A stretch of DNA of 64,000 nt from Echinicola sp. 20G (GCF_015533855.1 NZ_AP024154.1:2610501-2674500); one strand, 5' to 3'. Positions 42,456-52,690 are shown, counted from the first letter of the stretch. Translations and numbers: made by a program. The notes: generated by a model not told the origin, from the sequence alone.

Positions 42456-44550
42456 ATTTATTGAATTGATACCTAAGCTGAAAAGTTAGTTCGGTGATCC
42501 TGTGACCTTCTATTTCTTGCAGTCCCGATCCAATTGCATTCCTGTCAGTATATGTGGTTCTGCTCCATCGAGTCCAAAAAGTCAATTTCCGATTCATTTT
42601 ATATTGGGCAAGGAGATAGTACCTCATACCTTGACCATAATAGCTAGGGATGGAAAAGGCCCAAAGTACATTTTTTTCAAAAACATACTGTCTGTTTTCA
42701 TAGTCATCTGTATCAAAAAGTGCCACTCTTCCACTGAAATTCCATTTTTTTAGGCTTGCGCTAACATCTTGCACAATAGTATATCCTTTAGTAAGTTGAT
42801 GATTAAATTCGAATGAGCTCATTTGAACTCTTGACCTGATCGCTAATGCTTTACTTATTTGATGGTCTAGGTTAATCAAGTAATTTCTTCTTTTTCCAGT
42901 TGATAGCTGGTAAATAGGATAGTCATTATCTTCAGAAGTAATATTTCTGTCTTTTACTTCTTCTCGAATTTGAAAGTAAATGCTGGTTGTTTTTTTAGGA
43001 GAATAGCTTAACCGTTGGAGCCATTCATGACCTGAAGATGGAGCATATGATCGATATCTGAGCCAAGGGAACTTAAATTGATCAAAATAAGCGCTCCATT
43101 TCCATCGCTTATTAGGATGGAAACTCGTTCCAAGATAAATGCCCTTTTCATTGATGGGACGCGAGCCCTCTCCAAAAGCATTACCGTAGAAGCTATGAAA
43201 ATTTCTGTCATAATTTCTGATATGCAACACAAAATCCCAATGAGGACTCAGGCTACTCATTAAACCAGCTACCACCGCTTTTCCTCCGCTCTTGGATATG
43301 GCCCCTTCTCCAAATAGAAAATGGTTTTGAAAGTTATATGACCAGTAAACACTATGTGTATGGTTGTTTTGGCCTCTAAACTCAAACTGGTTATAGGCTT
43401 GGTCTTCTCTGATATAGGGAAATTGTAATTTGGTCAACAAACTATTGATGCCAAGTTGAAAATTCCGGTCGGAAGATGAGTAATTAATATTTATCCCCAA
43501 GTTTTTTTCGGCTGTATTGGCTTTTCTTTCAATCTCTGTAGCGGTTCTATGATAACCGCTCTCAGGTAGGGAACTAATGTGTTCAAATCCAATGGATTCA
43601 TCAAGCGCAATATTGGCATCACGGGAAACATCAGAAACCATGATGGAAGCCTCTATTTTTCCTTTTTGGTAGGTAGAGGCAATTCCTCTGAAAAATCCAA
43701 ACTCCATGGAAGAAGTGTAAGGGCGAATGCCTGTGGAGCTCCTTCTTGTAGTAGTGATGGTTTCAGCTCCCTTACCTACCGAAAAGCCAGCTCCAAATAC
43801 TAGCCCTTGTCCATATTGTGCCTGATAATCTCCTAAAGTTATAATTTGAAAATTACCTTGATTGTAAAGGGTTAAGTGATAACTGAAAAAATTGAAGCCA
43901 TAAGTCCTTGATTTGGGATTCCATGTGAAGGACTCTCCGTCATCCTTGTCCAAGGTTATTCCAATACTAAAGTCCTGAGCATGCTGACTTCTTAATCTTA
44001 AATAGTGTGCTCCTGGTGAGCCGATGTACCTACTTGTTAAGAGACCGTTATTTAAGGTGTCTGGTGGCGTAAACCCTTTTCTAGTTTCTAGAAACCTTCT
44101 GTAGCGATAAATAATATAAGCTGTCTCTTCCTTAATGATTCTTTGTGGAAGATTTTTTGATGAGGTATGTTTTTGAGCACTGATGGATACAAATGGAAGG
44201 AGCTTTTTGACGGTGGCCAAATCAAATTCTGGAATGGCCTGTAATTCATAAATGGATAGGAATTTACCAAAATTTTCCCTGTAACCCATAAAGTTATTGA
44301 GCTGGAGAGGGGAAAGAATATAGAGGGATTGTAAGTCGTCCAATGTACATTTATTAAGGTCAATTGGATTGAGGAAACGTTGGAGCAAGTTTTCATAGAG
44401 CTGTTCATAATCCAAATCATCATCTTGGGTGGCAAAGAGTTCTTCAGCAAAACCTTCTATATCAAAGTTTGATTGGTTTTGGGCTTTGGATTCAGCGTGA
44501 ATAACCAAAGACCAGATAACCAAAAAAATGAACCTGAATAGCGCTTTCAT
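42454..44550 (-). CDS. Exported helix-hairpin-helix / beta-barrel protein
   Basis: 698 aa with a signal peptide (about 1-23). Residues about 55-130 hold ComEA-like helix-hairpin-helix units: NPIDLNKCTLDDLQSLYILSPLQ then YRENFGKFLSIYELQAIPEFD. The remaining 550 residues are rich in alternating aromatic and polar strands and end YQFNK, as outer-membrane barrels do. I infer a surface or periplasmic protein. HhH domains usually touch DNA, so a role near DNA uptake is possible but unproven. Its ATG overlaps the stop of the upstream PorV-like gene by 4 bp, so the two are co-translated. Confidence 0.75.
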   Translation of the reverse strand: MKALFRFIFLVIWSLVIHAESKAQNQSNFDIEGFAEELFATQDDDLDYEQLYENLLQRFLNPIDLNKCTLDDLQSLYILSPLQLNNFMGYRENFGKFLSIYELQAIPEFDLATVKKLLPFVSISAQKHTSSKNLPQRIIKEETAYIIYRYRRFLETRKGFTPPDTLNNGLLTSRYIGSPGAHYLRLRSQHAQDFSIGITLDKDDGESFTWNPKSRTYGFNFFSYHLTLYNQGNFQIITLGDYQAQYGQGLVFGAGFSVGKGAETITTTRRSSTGIRPYTSSMEFGFFRGIASTYQKGKIEASIMVSDVSRDANIALDESIGFEHISSLPESGYHRTATEIERKANTAEKNLGININYSSSDRNFQLGINSLLTKLQFPYIREDQAYNQFEFRGQNNHTHSVYWSYNFQNHFLFGEGAISKSGGKAVVAGLMSSLSPHWDFVLHIRNYDRNFHSFYGNAFGEGSRPINEKGIYLGTSFHPNKRWKWSAYFDQFKFPWLRYRSYAPSSGHEWLQRLSYSPKKTTSIYFQIREEVKDRNITSEDNDYPIYQLSTGKRRNYLINLDHQISKALAIRSRVQMSSFEFNHQLTKGYTIVQDVSASLKKWNFSGRVALFDTDDYENRQYVFEKNVLWAFSIPSYYGQGMRYYLLAQYKMNRKLTFWTRWSRTTYTDRNAIGSGLQEIEGHRITELTFQLRYQFNK

Positions 44551-45374
44551 GGTGTACCAAAGCTATAATTCATGGAAAAATGATGCGTAAGACCAAGTTG
44601 ACTGTTTTGGGCTACAGCATAATCAAGGCTTATGTTTTTGGGATGGAAACCAATTCCGAAATGAAGATTGGAAGGGTTTGTACGAATTCCACACCTGGCC
44701 CAAAAGCGGTTGGTGAAATTGTATTCCAATCCAATTTTCATCAGCGGGTCAAGTAGGATGTCTTTTTCTGCTTCGACGTTGACCAATAGCTTTTCATTGG
44801 GTCGATAGGATATTCCTGATTTGACGATGGTGGGAAGGTAGTCCTCAGTGTTGTTACTGATTTTTGCCCTGGTAAAATTGTATATATGGGCTCCCCAAAA
44901 CACTTTTGGCCCAAGTTCTACAAGTCCTCCCAGTTCAAAAACCGGACTGGCTGAACGACCGTAACCTTCAATATTGGTTTGAAAATAGGATGCTTTTATC
45001 CCAAAACTGCCAATTCCAAATTTATTGGAAAAGCCTGCGCCAAGAACCTGTTGGTTAAATAATTGACCACCATAGTGTGATAGACTGATGCCTAAATTTC
45101 CTATTGGAGTGGGTACAACGCCTCCTGCGGCAAGTGTAGTCAGTTCGTTTAAACCTAGTCTGTGGTCATAAGAACAAAAAACAGAGGATTTCTGAAGCAT
45201 ACCCAAAGCTCCGATATTATTAAAAACACTCCATGCATCATCCAGAGTTGTGTGGGCATTGGCTAAGCCAACACTGCGTGCACCATCAGGAAATGTTTCT
45301 GAACCGTTTTGAGCAAAAACAGCTAGACTTGGTAAAAACACAGCCCAGAAAAATGGACCAAACAATTTATTCAT
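44547..45374 (-). CDS. PorV/PorQ-like outer-membrane protein
   Basis: 275 aa with a signal peptide ending about residue 21. DGARSVGLANAHTTLDDAWSVFNNIGALG (about 30-58) is the hallmark start of PorV/UPF0164-type barrels (aromatic hydrocarbon transporter/FadL superfamily) of Bacteroidota. The rest shows regular beta-strands and closes with HFSMNYSFGTP. PorV itself is the T9SS shuttle; this shorter copy is only a relative and its role is unknown. It overlaps the HhH gene by 4 bp (ATGA), suggesting a joint function in the outer membrane. Confidence 0.75.
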   Translation of the reverse strand: MNKLFGPFFWAVFLPSLAVFAQNGSETFPDGARSVGLANAHTTLDDAWSVFNNIGALGMLQKSSVFCSYDHRLGLNELTTLAAGGVVPTPIGNLGISLSHYGGQLFNQQVLGAGFSNKFGIGSFGIKASYFQTNIEGYGRSASPVFELGGLVELGPKVFWGAHIYNFTRAKISNNTEDYLPTIVKSGISYRPNEKLLVNVEAEKDILLDPLMKIGLEYNFTNRFWARCGIRTNPSNLHFGIGFHPKNISLDYAVAQNSQLGLTHHFSMNYSFGTP

Positions 45375-45461
45375 ACCGTTAAAAAATTATTGTAAAAAAA
45401 TGTAAAGCATTAATTTACAATAAAATATGTACAAAGTAAAGTTCGTCCGGTATTCGGTTTG

Positions 45462-46946
45462 TTATAGAGGAGCTTTGAAGTTTATAAAGAAACTGCCTAC
45501 GTTTTGGCTATTGATAGAGTATTCAAACCTGAATACCTGATCATAAAAAGTAACCAAGTCTATCCCTAGGCCATAACCGTATAAGTAGGTATTGGTTAAG
45601 GCCGCATTTTCAGGGATATGGTTTCGGTCATTAACATAGCCATGATCAAAATTGGCGCTTAGATAGGCACGAATAGGGAAAATGGAGAATTCTTCTATGG
45701 GAATAAGATTTGAAATGTCATAGGCTACATCCAAAAATTTGTACCTGAAGCTGTTTTTGTTGATTAATGTCTGTTGTCCTTCGATTACATTAATTTCATA
45801 CCCTCTTATAAAGTCAGGCGCGTAGCCTATTCCTCTTACCAAAGTGTATGGCTGAGTAGGCCCCAAGTAAGTAGAAGCGGAAAGCCCTGTAACAAAATGC
45901 GTGGTTTCACTGAATTTGAAATAGCGATTTGCAATGAGGGATAGTTCGGTTTCGTTGACATCATCATTCGTGAAAAGCCCGTATCGCGTAAGACCAATAT
46001 TTAGCAACTCCCCATCTGTGGCATAAGCTACATTGTCCCGCCTGTCATGTTTGAAATTATAGGAGGCAAAGAAAAACTTTTGTTTAGTGCCGTCATTCAA
46101 GAAATAGTTTGGGTTTTGCACTAAAACATCCTCATGGATTTTGGAGCTACTATATCCGATGTTCAAGTAATGAAAATTATAAAAGCTACCCCTGTAAGTG
46201 TATTGGAGACTGGCGCTTATTTTTTTTCTGAGTATATCTTCGTTGTCATTAGTGTAAAAAACCTGCTTATTATAGGCTGATTTGACAGCGATTGTTTTGT
46301 TGGTGTTGTAATTGAACCTGGCAGCAAGCCCATGGACTTGATCCCTGTCAATATATGGTATGCTGTAGATGATGTCAAAAGCTTGGGTGAAGCCCAACTG
46401 CCCCAAAACCCTTAATTTTTCATTTCGGCCACCCACATTATTATGGTTAAGTTTTAAGCCGTAGTTAACCCTCGAAAAGTCCCTATTTTGATTGATCCAC
46501 CATTCTGAAAAGTTTCGGTCAGCAAGGTCAAAGATAATACTTGGCATAATGTACCACCTTTCTTTAACAGAAATCAAAAGCTCTACTTCTTCTTCTTCCA
46601 CAAATAGAGGAGTGATCTCCACTGAAGTAAATAGTTGGAGATTGTATATTTTTTTTTGGTCAGCAGAAATAAGCCCTACAAAATCTTCCCAATCATAAGT
46701 CACGCCAGGAGCCACATCCATTTCCCGCATAATGATGTTTTTCTGGGTCTTTTCGTTTCCAATAATAAAAATGTTATTAATGGTTACCTTTTCAGGGAAT
46801 TGATTTGGAGCAGGGATGTGGGTAATAGAATCAGTTGTCTGTGCGCAAACAAGTTGATTGGTTATCAGTACAGCCCATACAAAAAATAGCCAATAAGCAT
46901 TCTTTGATTTTAAAGAGGACAGTATCGAAAGGTAATTTTGTTTCAC
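45462..46946 (-). CDS. BamA/TamA-like outer-membrane protein
   Basis: 494 aa with an N-terminal signal segment (about 18-36). One POTRA-type domain is visible at about 50-135: INNIFIIGNEKTQKNIIMREMDVAPG, then LISADQKKIYNLQLFTSVEI and VELLISVKERWYIMP. It is followed by a D15-type surface-antigen barrel ending with the aromatic-rich strand SFFINFKAPL. Only one POTRA is present against five in BamA, so it is an accessory Omp85 member of unknown client. It stands 87 bp upstream of the PorV-like gene on the same strand and may be in the same operon. Confidence 0.85.
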   Translation of the reverse strand: MKQNYLSILSSLKSKNAYWLFFVWAVLITNQLVCAQTTDSITHIPAPNQFPEKVTINNIFIIGNEKTQKNIIMREMDVAPGVTYDWEDFVGLISADQKKIYNLQLFTSVEITPLFVEEEEVELLISVKERWYIMPSIIFDLADRNFSEWWINQNRDFSRVNYGLKLNHNNVGGRNEKLRVLGQLGFTQAFDIIYSIPYIDRDQVHGLAARFNYNTNKTIAVKSAYNKQVFYTNDNEDILRKKISASLQYTYRGSFYNFHYLNIGYSSSKIHEDVLVQNPNYFLNDGTKQKFFFASYNFKHDRRDNVAYATDGELLNIGLTRYGLFTNDDVNETELSLIANRYFKFSETTHFVTGLSASTYLGPTQPYTLVRGIGYAPDFIRGYEINVIEGQQTLINKNSFRYKFLDVAYDISNLIPIEEFSIFPIRAYLSANFDHGYVNDRNHIPENAALTNTYLYGYGLGIDLVTFYDQVFRFEYSINSQNVGSFFINFKAPL

Positions 46947-46999
46947 TTAAGGGAACTTTGTTTTATGATTGTGTATTTTAGTGTCAAATCGGGTTTAAG

Positions 47000-47221
47000 T
47001 TGAAATCAATTTTAAGAAAAATAGCCATATTTCCAGTGTTGTTTTATCAATACTTAATCTCTCCACTCTTTCCAAGTGCATGTAGGTATACTCCCACATG
47101 CAGTCAATATATGAAAGAGGCCATTATGAAACATGGTGTTTTCAAAGGAGGATGGCTGGGCATTAAGCGGATAGCCCGTTGTCATCCATGGGGAGGACAT
47201 GGGCATGATCCTGTACCTTAA
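47000..47221 (+). CDS. yidD: Membrane protein insertion efficiency factor
   Basis: 73 aa, normal length. The sequence [28 protein letters not shown] and [20 protein letters not shown] holds the three YidD cysteines. It is a small amphipathic protein that assists YidC-dependent insertion at the inner membrane. The start is TTG at 47000: an in-frame TAG at 46979 and no ATG or GTG in between leave no other usual start. The last 4 bp overlap the convergent lgt gene. Confidence 0.93.
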   Translation: MKSILRKIAIFPVLFYQYLISPLFPSACRYTPTCSQYMKEAIMKHGVFKGGWLGIKRIARCHPWGGHGHDPVP

Positions 47222-48321
47222 TTTTTTGGAGTAGGAGAACCTACTTTTAATGCCCTTATGACCAGGATTATACCGCCAACAACAAGAGGAATACTTAAAG
47301 TTTGTCCCATGTTTAAGGTGAGGTTGTCCTCAAAGTCCACCTGGTTTTCTTTGAAAAACTCCCAAACGAAGCGCATTCCAAAAACAGCAATAAGGAAAAT
47401 ACCTAACAGAAGTCCATCAGGCAATCTTTCTTTATACTTTCTCCATAACGCATATAGAATCAAGAATATGATGAAATAGGACAATGATTCATAAATCTGA
47501 GTAGGATGCTTGGCTAAGCCGAATGTTCTGACAGTGACCAAATAATGATCTCCTTGATCTTTCAAGTCATAATCCAAAGGAGTGTTTTCTGGCTCCGCCA
47601 AATATTTGTGAGAACTGGCAAACTTGGTCAAAACATATTTAACATCACTTTCCAAAGTTCTTTTTAGATCAGCCTCACTGAATTGTCCTTTGTTGATTTC
47701 AATGTCAAAGTTTAAAGGAACAGTTCCATTGCCTTGCAATTCACCACTTCGGCTGTCTGGTTTGTAGGCCGAGACGCTTTCTACTGGGACATTTAGAGTC
47801 ATCAGGATTTCCTCAGTTTGTCTAGCGTAAACAAAGCCATTATCAGTACCAGTAGGCTTTCCTCCGATTTCAGAGTTCATAAGGTTTCCAAACCTAATCA
47901 GCGCACCGGTCATGGCCACAACAATGACAATCCTGTCCACTACCCACAAATACCTTTGATTTGGAGTGTTTCTCACATATAACCAAAGTGCTATCAAAAT
48001 AGCAATGGCCGCACCGTGACTGGCCAAACCACCTTCCCAAACTTTCAGGATTTCTATTGGATTGCTAAGGTATTTTTCGGGCTCATAAAATAGCACATGT
48101 CCTAATCTGGCCCCAATGATAGTAGCCAAAACCATATAAATGGTTAATTTATCTACGAGTTTTTCATCGTGACCTTCCTGTTTGAATATGTAAATGACTA
48201 TTTGTTGGGAAATGATAAAGCCAAGGGCAAAGAGGAGGCTATACCATCTGATCCTTTCAAAACCTGGAAAAACTGCTGGATTTGGACTCCAGACAACATA
48301 ATCTAAAATTGTGCTGAGCAT
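47218..48321 (-). CDS. lgt: Prolipoprotein diacylglyceryl transferase
   Basis: 367 aa, an inner-membrane enzyme that attaches diacylglycerol to the lipobox cysteine of prolipoproteins. The signature [15 protein letters not shown] (about 145-159) corresponds to the GRxGNFxNxExxG motif with the catalytic-type Arg. Flanking marks are [12 protein letters not shown] and [12 protein letters not shown]. About 100 extra residues lie between the signature and the HPTQ helix (about 165-265), making it longer than the usual 260-290 aa. The insert is polar and is probably a periplasmic domain. Similar insertions are known in Bacteroidota, from memory. Confidence 0.93.
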   Translation of the reverse strand: MLSTILDYVVWSPNPAVFPGFERIRWYSLLFALGFIISQQIVIYIFKQEGHDEKLVDKLTIYMVLATIIGARLGHVLFYEPEKYLSNPIEILKVWEGGLASHGAAIAILIALWLYVRNTPNQRYLWVVDRIVIVVAMTGALIRFGNLMNSEIGGKPTGTDNGFVYARQTEEILMTLNVPVESVSAYKPDSRSGELQGNGTVPLNFDIEINKGQFSEADLKRTLESDVKYVLTKFASSHKYLAEPENTPLDYDLKDQGDHYLVTVRTFGLAKHPTQIYESLSYFIIFLILYALWRKYKERLPDGLLLGIFLIAVFGMRFVWEFFKENQVDFEDNLTLNMGQTLSIPLVVGGIILVIRALKVGSPTPKN

Positions 48322-48353
48322 TGGTTTAGTTAGTTTCTGCTAAGATAATTTTA

Positions 48354-50207
48354 TTATTGATCTAATTGGTCTAATTCATGTAATTCTTCTGTGAAGCCTC
48401 CAGATAATATAGGAAACCTGCACCAAGTTTTAGGATCCACATTGAAATCATCCAGATGGAATGAAGGAGCGAGCCTTTCGCGTTTCCACTGATTTCTGGA
48501 CCATAAACGGAAGAACTTGGAAATATATTTTTTTAACTGAACGTTGGGGATATCTAATTCTTGTTGTAGGATCAGATAGATGTCTTTAGGATTCCGTCTT
48601 TCTCTAATGGCCAGTTTTTCAATTTCAACTATAACTGGATAGGGCATAAGGTCCTCCTCATCAGTTTGGTGCTGGTCTTGAGGCCTAAGTTCGGCGGTCG
48701 GTTGAAGTGAATTGACTTTTTCTAGGCCTGAGTAGCCCAGATGTTTTTCTGCCCATTGAAGCCATTGTAAGATGAAATGCTTGTCCACAGCTGCAATGGG
48801 AGAGATGCTACCACTGGTGTCTCCATCCATGGTGGCATAACCTACATCTCCTTCGCTTCGGTTGGAGGTTGCCAGTAACAAGGCATTATTTAGATTAGCT
48901 AACATCCAAATAATAGGAGCTCTAACTCGCGCTTGGATATTTTGTAAAGCAATGTCATCTTTTGCCCAAGTAAGCTCTCTGCCTATCGCATGCTCAATCT
49001 TTTGGGTATAAGAGCTAACCTCCTCTGAAATTTTCCAATCATAGAAAGTGGCTCCTAAACTTTCAGCGAGACTTTTAGCACTATTAAGGGTTTCGCACGA
49101 CGAATTATCCGATCCTTGATAGGCTGTCGTAAGCAGGTGCCCAGTGATTTCTTTTGTTGGATTGGATGTTTTTATTTCCAAAGCCAAATGAGCTTGCTTC
49201 AAAAATGTTTCAATACCAAGCTCTTCAACTCCTCTTCGGACCATTTCAGCCACCAAAACAGCAATAGAAGATGAATCGGCTCCTCCGCTTAGAGAAAGAA
49301 CAAAGCCTCTGCTTCTGCTCTTTCTCATGTAATCAAAAAGAGCCAACGTGATAGCACTAGTAAACTCTAAATTTTTATCATGATCACTCTTGATCTCGGG
49401 AAGTTCTCCGATTTGGCTGCTGAGTTCGAATGCATTTACTTGATAGGGTTTGAAGGATAAGAGCTTGTTTTTGAGTAATAATTTACCTTGGTGAGCCAAT
49501 AAAGTTTCTCCATCGAAAATCATCCTTCCTGCCTCATTCCCAAGTAAGTTGACATAAAAGTAAGTCGCATTCAGCTTGATGCTACTTTCAGTGACCAATT
49601 CTTCTCTTAATTGACTTTTGCCCATGGCAAAGTGGCTGGCACTTGGATTGAATATGAGGTCAACAGCTCTTGATTTTAGTCTATAGCCAGGTCTTAGCTC
49701 TCCTCTCCATGCGTCTTCACAAATCTCAAAACCATAGGTAAACCCATTTTTGCTAAAGACCATGTCTCCAAAAGGTACAGCTTCTCCGAAGAAATCAAAA
49801 CTAGTGATTTTACCGGCTTCCCAAGGAGTGAACCATCTGAACTCATAATGGACGCCGTCAATGGCAAGAAATTGCTTGGCAACGAATCCTTTGACCTTTT
49901 GGTCTTCTAATACAGCAGTGCAATTGTAGAGTAATTCTCCTATCCTGACGGGCAAGCCGATACAAATGGAAATATCTTTAGCATAGGGAAGAAGTGATTT
50001 TAATTGACTTAGCGCTTTTTCAGGATACCACCTGCTTAAAAAAAGATCCTCACTCCCATAGCCGATAATAGCTAGTTCAGGAAAGCAGAGCAATTCTATA
50101 CCCATGGATTTGGCTTCATCAATGGCATTTACAATGTTTGATAAGTTGCCTTTCCAGTCGAGTGGGGTTTGATTTACAGTAGCTCCTCCAATTTTCAAAA
50201 TTGACAT
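48354..50207 (-). CDS. nadE: Glutamine-dependent NAD+ synthetase
   Basis: 617 aa from ATG at 50207; a TTG seven codons upstream is less likely. The N-terminal nitrilase-like glutaminase domain (about 1-260) shows CFPELAIIGYG (Glu), the KQFLAIDGVHYEFRWF region (Lys) and FEICEDAW (Cys about 163). The C-terminal synthetase domain has the ATP loop LSLSGGADSSS near 305. It amidates deamido-NAD+ using glutamine as ammonia source, the last step of NAD synthesis. Same strand as lgt, 32 bp away, probably co-transcribed. Confidence 0.93.
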   Translation of the reverse strand: MSILKIGGATVNQTPLDWKGNLSNIVNAIDEAKSMGIELLCFPELAIIGYGSEDLFLSRWYPEKALSQLKSLLPYAKDISICIGLPVRIGELLYNCTAVLEDQKVKGFVAKQFLAIDGVHYEFRWFTPWEAGKITSFDFFGEAVPFGDMVFSKNGFTYGFEICEDAWRGELRPGYRLKSRAVDLIFNPSASHFAMGKSQLREELVTESSIKLNATYFYVNLLGNEAGRMIFDGETLLAHQGKLLLKNKLLSFKPYQVNAFELSSQIGELPEIKSDHDKNLEFTSAITLALFDYMRKSRSRGFVLSLSGGADSSSIAVLVAEMVRRGVEELGIETFLKQAHLALEIKTSNPTKEITGHLLTTAYQGSDNSSCETLNSAKSLAESLGATFYDWKISEEVSSYTQKIEHAIGRELTWAKDDIALQNIQARVRAPIIWMLANLNNALLLATSNRSEGDVGYATMDGDTSGSISPIAAVDKHFILQWLQWAEKHLGYSGLEKVNSLQPTAELRPQDQHQTDEEDLMPYPVIVEIEKLAIRERRNPKDIYLILQQELDIPNVQLKKYISKFFRLWSRNQWKRERLAPSFHLDDFNVDPKTWCRFPILSGGFTEELHELDQLDQ

Positions 50208-50326
50208 AAATAGAATGATTTGGGTCAATGACCTCTCTAATTACATCACCTATTATCCGGATATTGATGATGGTAATCAGCGAAAGGTTTATGAAACCAA
50301 TTAACACAATTGGCAAATATAGGGTT

Positions 50327-51070
50327 CTAAAGGGCCAAATTAAGTTTTTCGCAGGCATTTTTTGCTGCTTCCTGCTCAGCTTTTTTCTTGGTTGGACCTT
50401 TGCCTTCCGTGTAGACTTCTTGTTCTATTTTGAGTTCGATCGTAAATTCCTTGAAGCGTTGACTTCCTGTGACTGATTTTAGCGAAAATTCCACCTCCTT
50501 GTTTTCCTTTTGAGACCATTCTATGATTTTACTCTTAAAATTGGTCGTGGTAGAGATGATGTTTTCTATATCAAAATGTGGGATGATGATTTTGGTCAAT
50601 ACAAATTTTTTGCAAAAATCATATCCTCGGTCCAAATAGACCGCGCCTACAAGGGCCTCCAAAGTGTCTCCATAGATGGATTTGTGAGAATAAAAGCCCT
50701 TTCCTGAGAGGTCAGATTCTACGATGTTTGAGAGTCCGATCTTTTGTCCCACTTGATTGAGGGATTCTCTGTTGACTATTCTGGAACGTGTCTCGGTAAG
50801 GAACCCCTCGTCCCTGTAGGGGAATTTTATAAAAAGATGTTCAGCAACCACAGCTCCCAAAACGGCATCTCCCAAAAATTCCAAACGTTCGTTTGATGCT
50901 TTGATGCCGTGTTTGATTTCTTCCGCAGCAGAAGAATGCTTAGTGGCAAGTTTGTAAAGGGATAAATTTAAAGGCTTGCTGCCCACCATTATTTTAATGG
51001 CAGCAGCAAGCCTTCTATCTTTCTTATTATAAAGTAGTTCGTGTAATCTGAGTTTTCGAAATATCTTCAA
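50327..51070 (-). CDS. rnc: Ribonuclease III
   Basis: 247 aa. The catalytic signature ERLEFLGDAVLGAVVAEHLF (about 62-81) and YGDTLEALVGAVYLDRGY (second acidic pair, about 134-151) are followed by a double-stranded-RNA-binding domain (about 175-245) ending KKKAEQEAAKNACEKL. It cuts dsRNA in rRNA precursors and antisense duplexes. It lies 7 bp downstream of fabF in the widespread acpP-fabF-rnc operon. Confidence 0.96.
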   Translation of the reverse strand: MKIFRKLRLHELLYNKKDRRLAAAIKIMVGSKPLNLSLYKLATKHSSAAEEIKHGIKASNERLEFLGDAVLGAVVAEHLFIKFPYRDEGFLTETRSRIVNRESLNQVGQKIGLSNIVESDLSGKGFYSHKSIYGDTLEALVGAVYLDRGYDFCKKFVLTKIIIPHFDIENIISTTTNFKSKIIEWSQKENKEVEFSLKSVTGSQRFKEFTIELKIEQEVYTEGKGPTKKKAEQEAAKNACEKLNLAL

Positions 51071-51077
51071 GGTAGAA

Positions 51078-52331
51078 TTACTCAGTTAGTTTTTTGAAAA
51101 TAATGGAAGCATTATGTCCACCAAATCCAAAAGTATTACTCAAAGCTACATTTACTTCTCTTTTTTGAGCTTTGTTAAAGGTTAAGTTTAACTTGGCATC
51201 AAAAGCCTCATCATCAGTGAAGTGGTTGATGGTAGGAGGTACTAAGTCATGCTTGATGGCCATGATGGATGCAATGGCTTCAATAGCACCAGCTGCGCCC
51301 AATAGGTGACCAGTCATAGACTTTGTACTGCTTATATTAAGTTTGTAAGCATGCTCACCGAAAATTCTTTCGATGGCCTTGGTTTCACTTACATCTCCTA
51401 ATGGAGTGGATGTTCCATGGACATTGATGTAATCAATGTCTTCAGGCTTCATTCCAGCATCTTCCAGAGCAAATTTCATTACATTACTAGCACCCACACC
51501 TTCTGGGTGCGGAGCAGTGATGTGGTGAGCATCAGCTGACATGCCACCACCTACCATTTCTGCGTAGATTTTAGCGCCACGGGCCTTTGCATGCTCGTAT
51601 TCTTCAAGGATAATAGCTCCAGCTCCTTCTCCTAGTACAAAACCGTCCCTGTCCTTGTCAAAAGGTCTGGATGCAGTTTCAGGGGAGTCGTTTCTTTGGG
51701 ACAATGCTTTAAGGGCATTGAAACCACCAACACCTGCTTCAGTAACTGCAGCTTCAGAGCCTCCAGTAACAAACAAGTTGGCTTTACCTAAACGGATGTA
51801 GTTAAAAGCATCGATCAGGGCATTGGTGCCAGATGCACAAGCTGAAACTGTCACGAAATTAGGTCCCTGAAGACCATATTTCATGGAGATAAAGCCAGCA
51901 CTGATGTCAGCAATCATTTTAGGTATAAAGAAAGGATTGAAACGTGGTGTTCCATCTCCAGTAGCGAAGGAGGCCACTTCATCCTGAAAAGTTTTGAGGC
52001 CTCCAATTCCTGAACCCCAAATTACACCGGCCCTTGACAGGTCGATTTTCTCTAGGTCAAGTCCAGAATCCTTCATCGCTTCTTCTGAAGCGATCATCGC
52101 ATATTGCGTGAAAGGATCCATCTTACGGGCCTCTTTTCTATCAATAAACTGCTCGATATCGAGGTTTTTAACCTCACAAGCAAATTGCGTCTTAAATGAG
52201 GATGCGTCGAATTTAGTAATAGGAGCAGCACCGCTTACACCATTAGATAGACCCTCCCAATATTCTGGGACGGTGTTACCTAGTGGTGTAAGGGCACCTA
52301 AACCTGTTACTACAACTCTTTTTAAATTCAT
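51078..52331 (-). CDS. fabF: 3-oxoacyl-ACP synthase II
   Basis: 417 aa. VVVTGLGALTPLGNT starts the fold. The catalytic Cys is in TVSACASGTNAL (about 164), the two His in VHGTSTPLGD and SMTGHLLGAAGA. It elongates acyl-ACP with malonyl-ACP in fatty-acid synthesis. It sits 22 bp after acpP and 7 bp before rnc on the same strand. It is a primary-metabolism enzyme with no sign of being part of the PKS cluster. Confidence 0.96.
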   Translation of the reverse strand: MNLKRVVVTGLGALTPLGNTVPEYWEGLSNGVSGAAPITKFDASSFKTQFACEVKNLDIEQFIDRKEARKMDPFTQYAMIASEEAMKDSGLDLEKIDLSRAGVIWGSGIGGLKTFQDEVASFATGDGTPRFNPFFIPKMIADISAGFISMKYGLQGPNFVTVSACASGTNALIDAFNYIRLGKANLFVTGGSEAAVTEAGVGGFNALKALSQRNDSPETASRPFDKDRDGFVLGEGAGAIILEEYEHAKARGAKIYAEMVGGGMSADAHHITAPHPEGVGASNVMKFALEDAGMKPEDIDYINVHGTSTPLGDVSETKAIERIFGEHAYKLNISSTKSMTGHLLGAAGAIEAIASIMAIKHDLVPPTINHFTDDEAFDAKLNLTFNKAQKREVNVALSNTFGFGGHNASIIFKKLTE

Positions 52332-52353
52332 AAATGAATTTTGAGTGGTTAGA

Positions 52354-52590
52354 TTATTTTACGTTAGCTTCCAGGTAGCTTACAGCCTGACCTACAGTAC
52401 CGATTTGCTCTGCTTGGTCGTCTGGAATAGAAATGTTGAATTCTTTTTCGAATTCCATGATAAGCTCTACCGTGTCAAGAGAGTCAGCGCCAAGATCATT
52501 AGTGAAGCTTGCTTCAGGAGTAACCTCAGATTCTTCTACGCCTAATTTATCCACGATAATGGCTTTTACTTTTTGTGCAATTTCAGACAT
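52354..52590 (-). CDS. acpP: Acyl carrier protein
   Basis: 78 aa, acidic and helical. [19 protein letters not shown] carries the phosphopantetheine Ser at residue 37. It is the carrier for fatty-acid synthesis and first gene of the acpP-fabF-rnc operon, behind a good promoter at 52620-52651. Confidence 0.96.
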   Translation of the reverse strand: MSEIAQKVKAIIVDKLGVEESEVTPEASFTNDLGADSLDTVELIMEFEKEFNISIPDDQAEQIGTVGQAVSYLEANVK

Positions 52591-52619
52591 TTTGTGATTA
52601 GTTTAGTTAAAACACTCCG

Positions 52620-52651
52620 CAAAGAAATATATTTAAAACATTAATGTCAAA
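52620..52651 (-). promoter_or_regulatory. acpP promoter (-33 TTTG / -7 TTTCTTTG)
   Basis: On the minus strand TTTG - 20 bp - TTTCTTTG, one base off TAnnTTTG at the standard Bacteroidota spacing. The expected start point gives a leader of about 20-25 nt. Confidence 0.6.
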
Positions 52652-52690
52652 AAAAACCGTTAACTAAATTTAAGATATTCCCCTGAAACA

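Noticed and set aside
51078..52590. fabF and acpP as part of the PKS cluster
   Set aside because: They sit in the universal acpP-fabF-rnc operon 12 kb away with housekeeping sequences.
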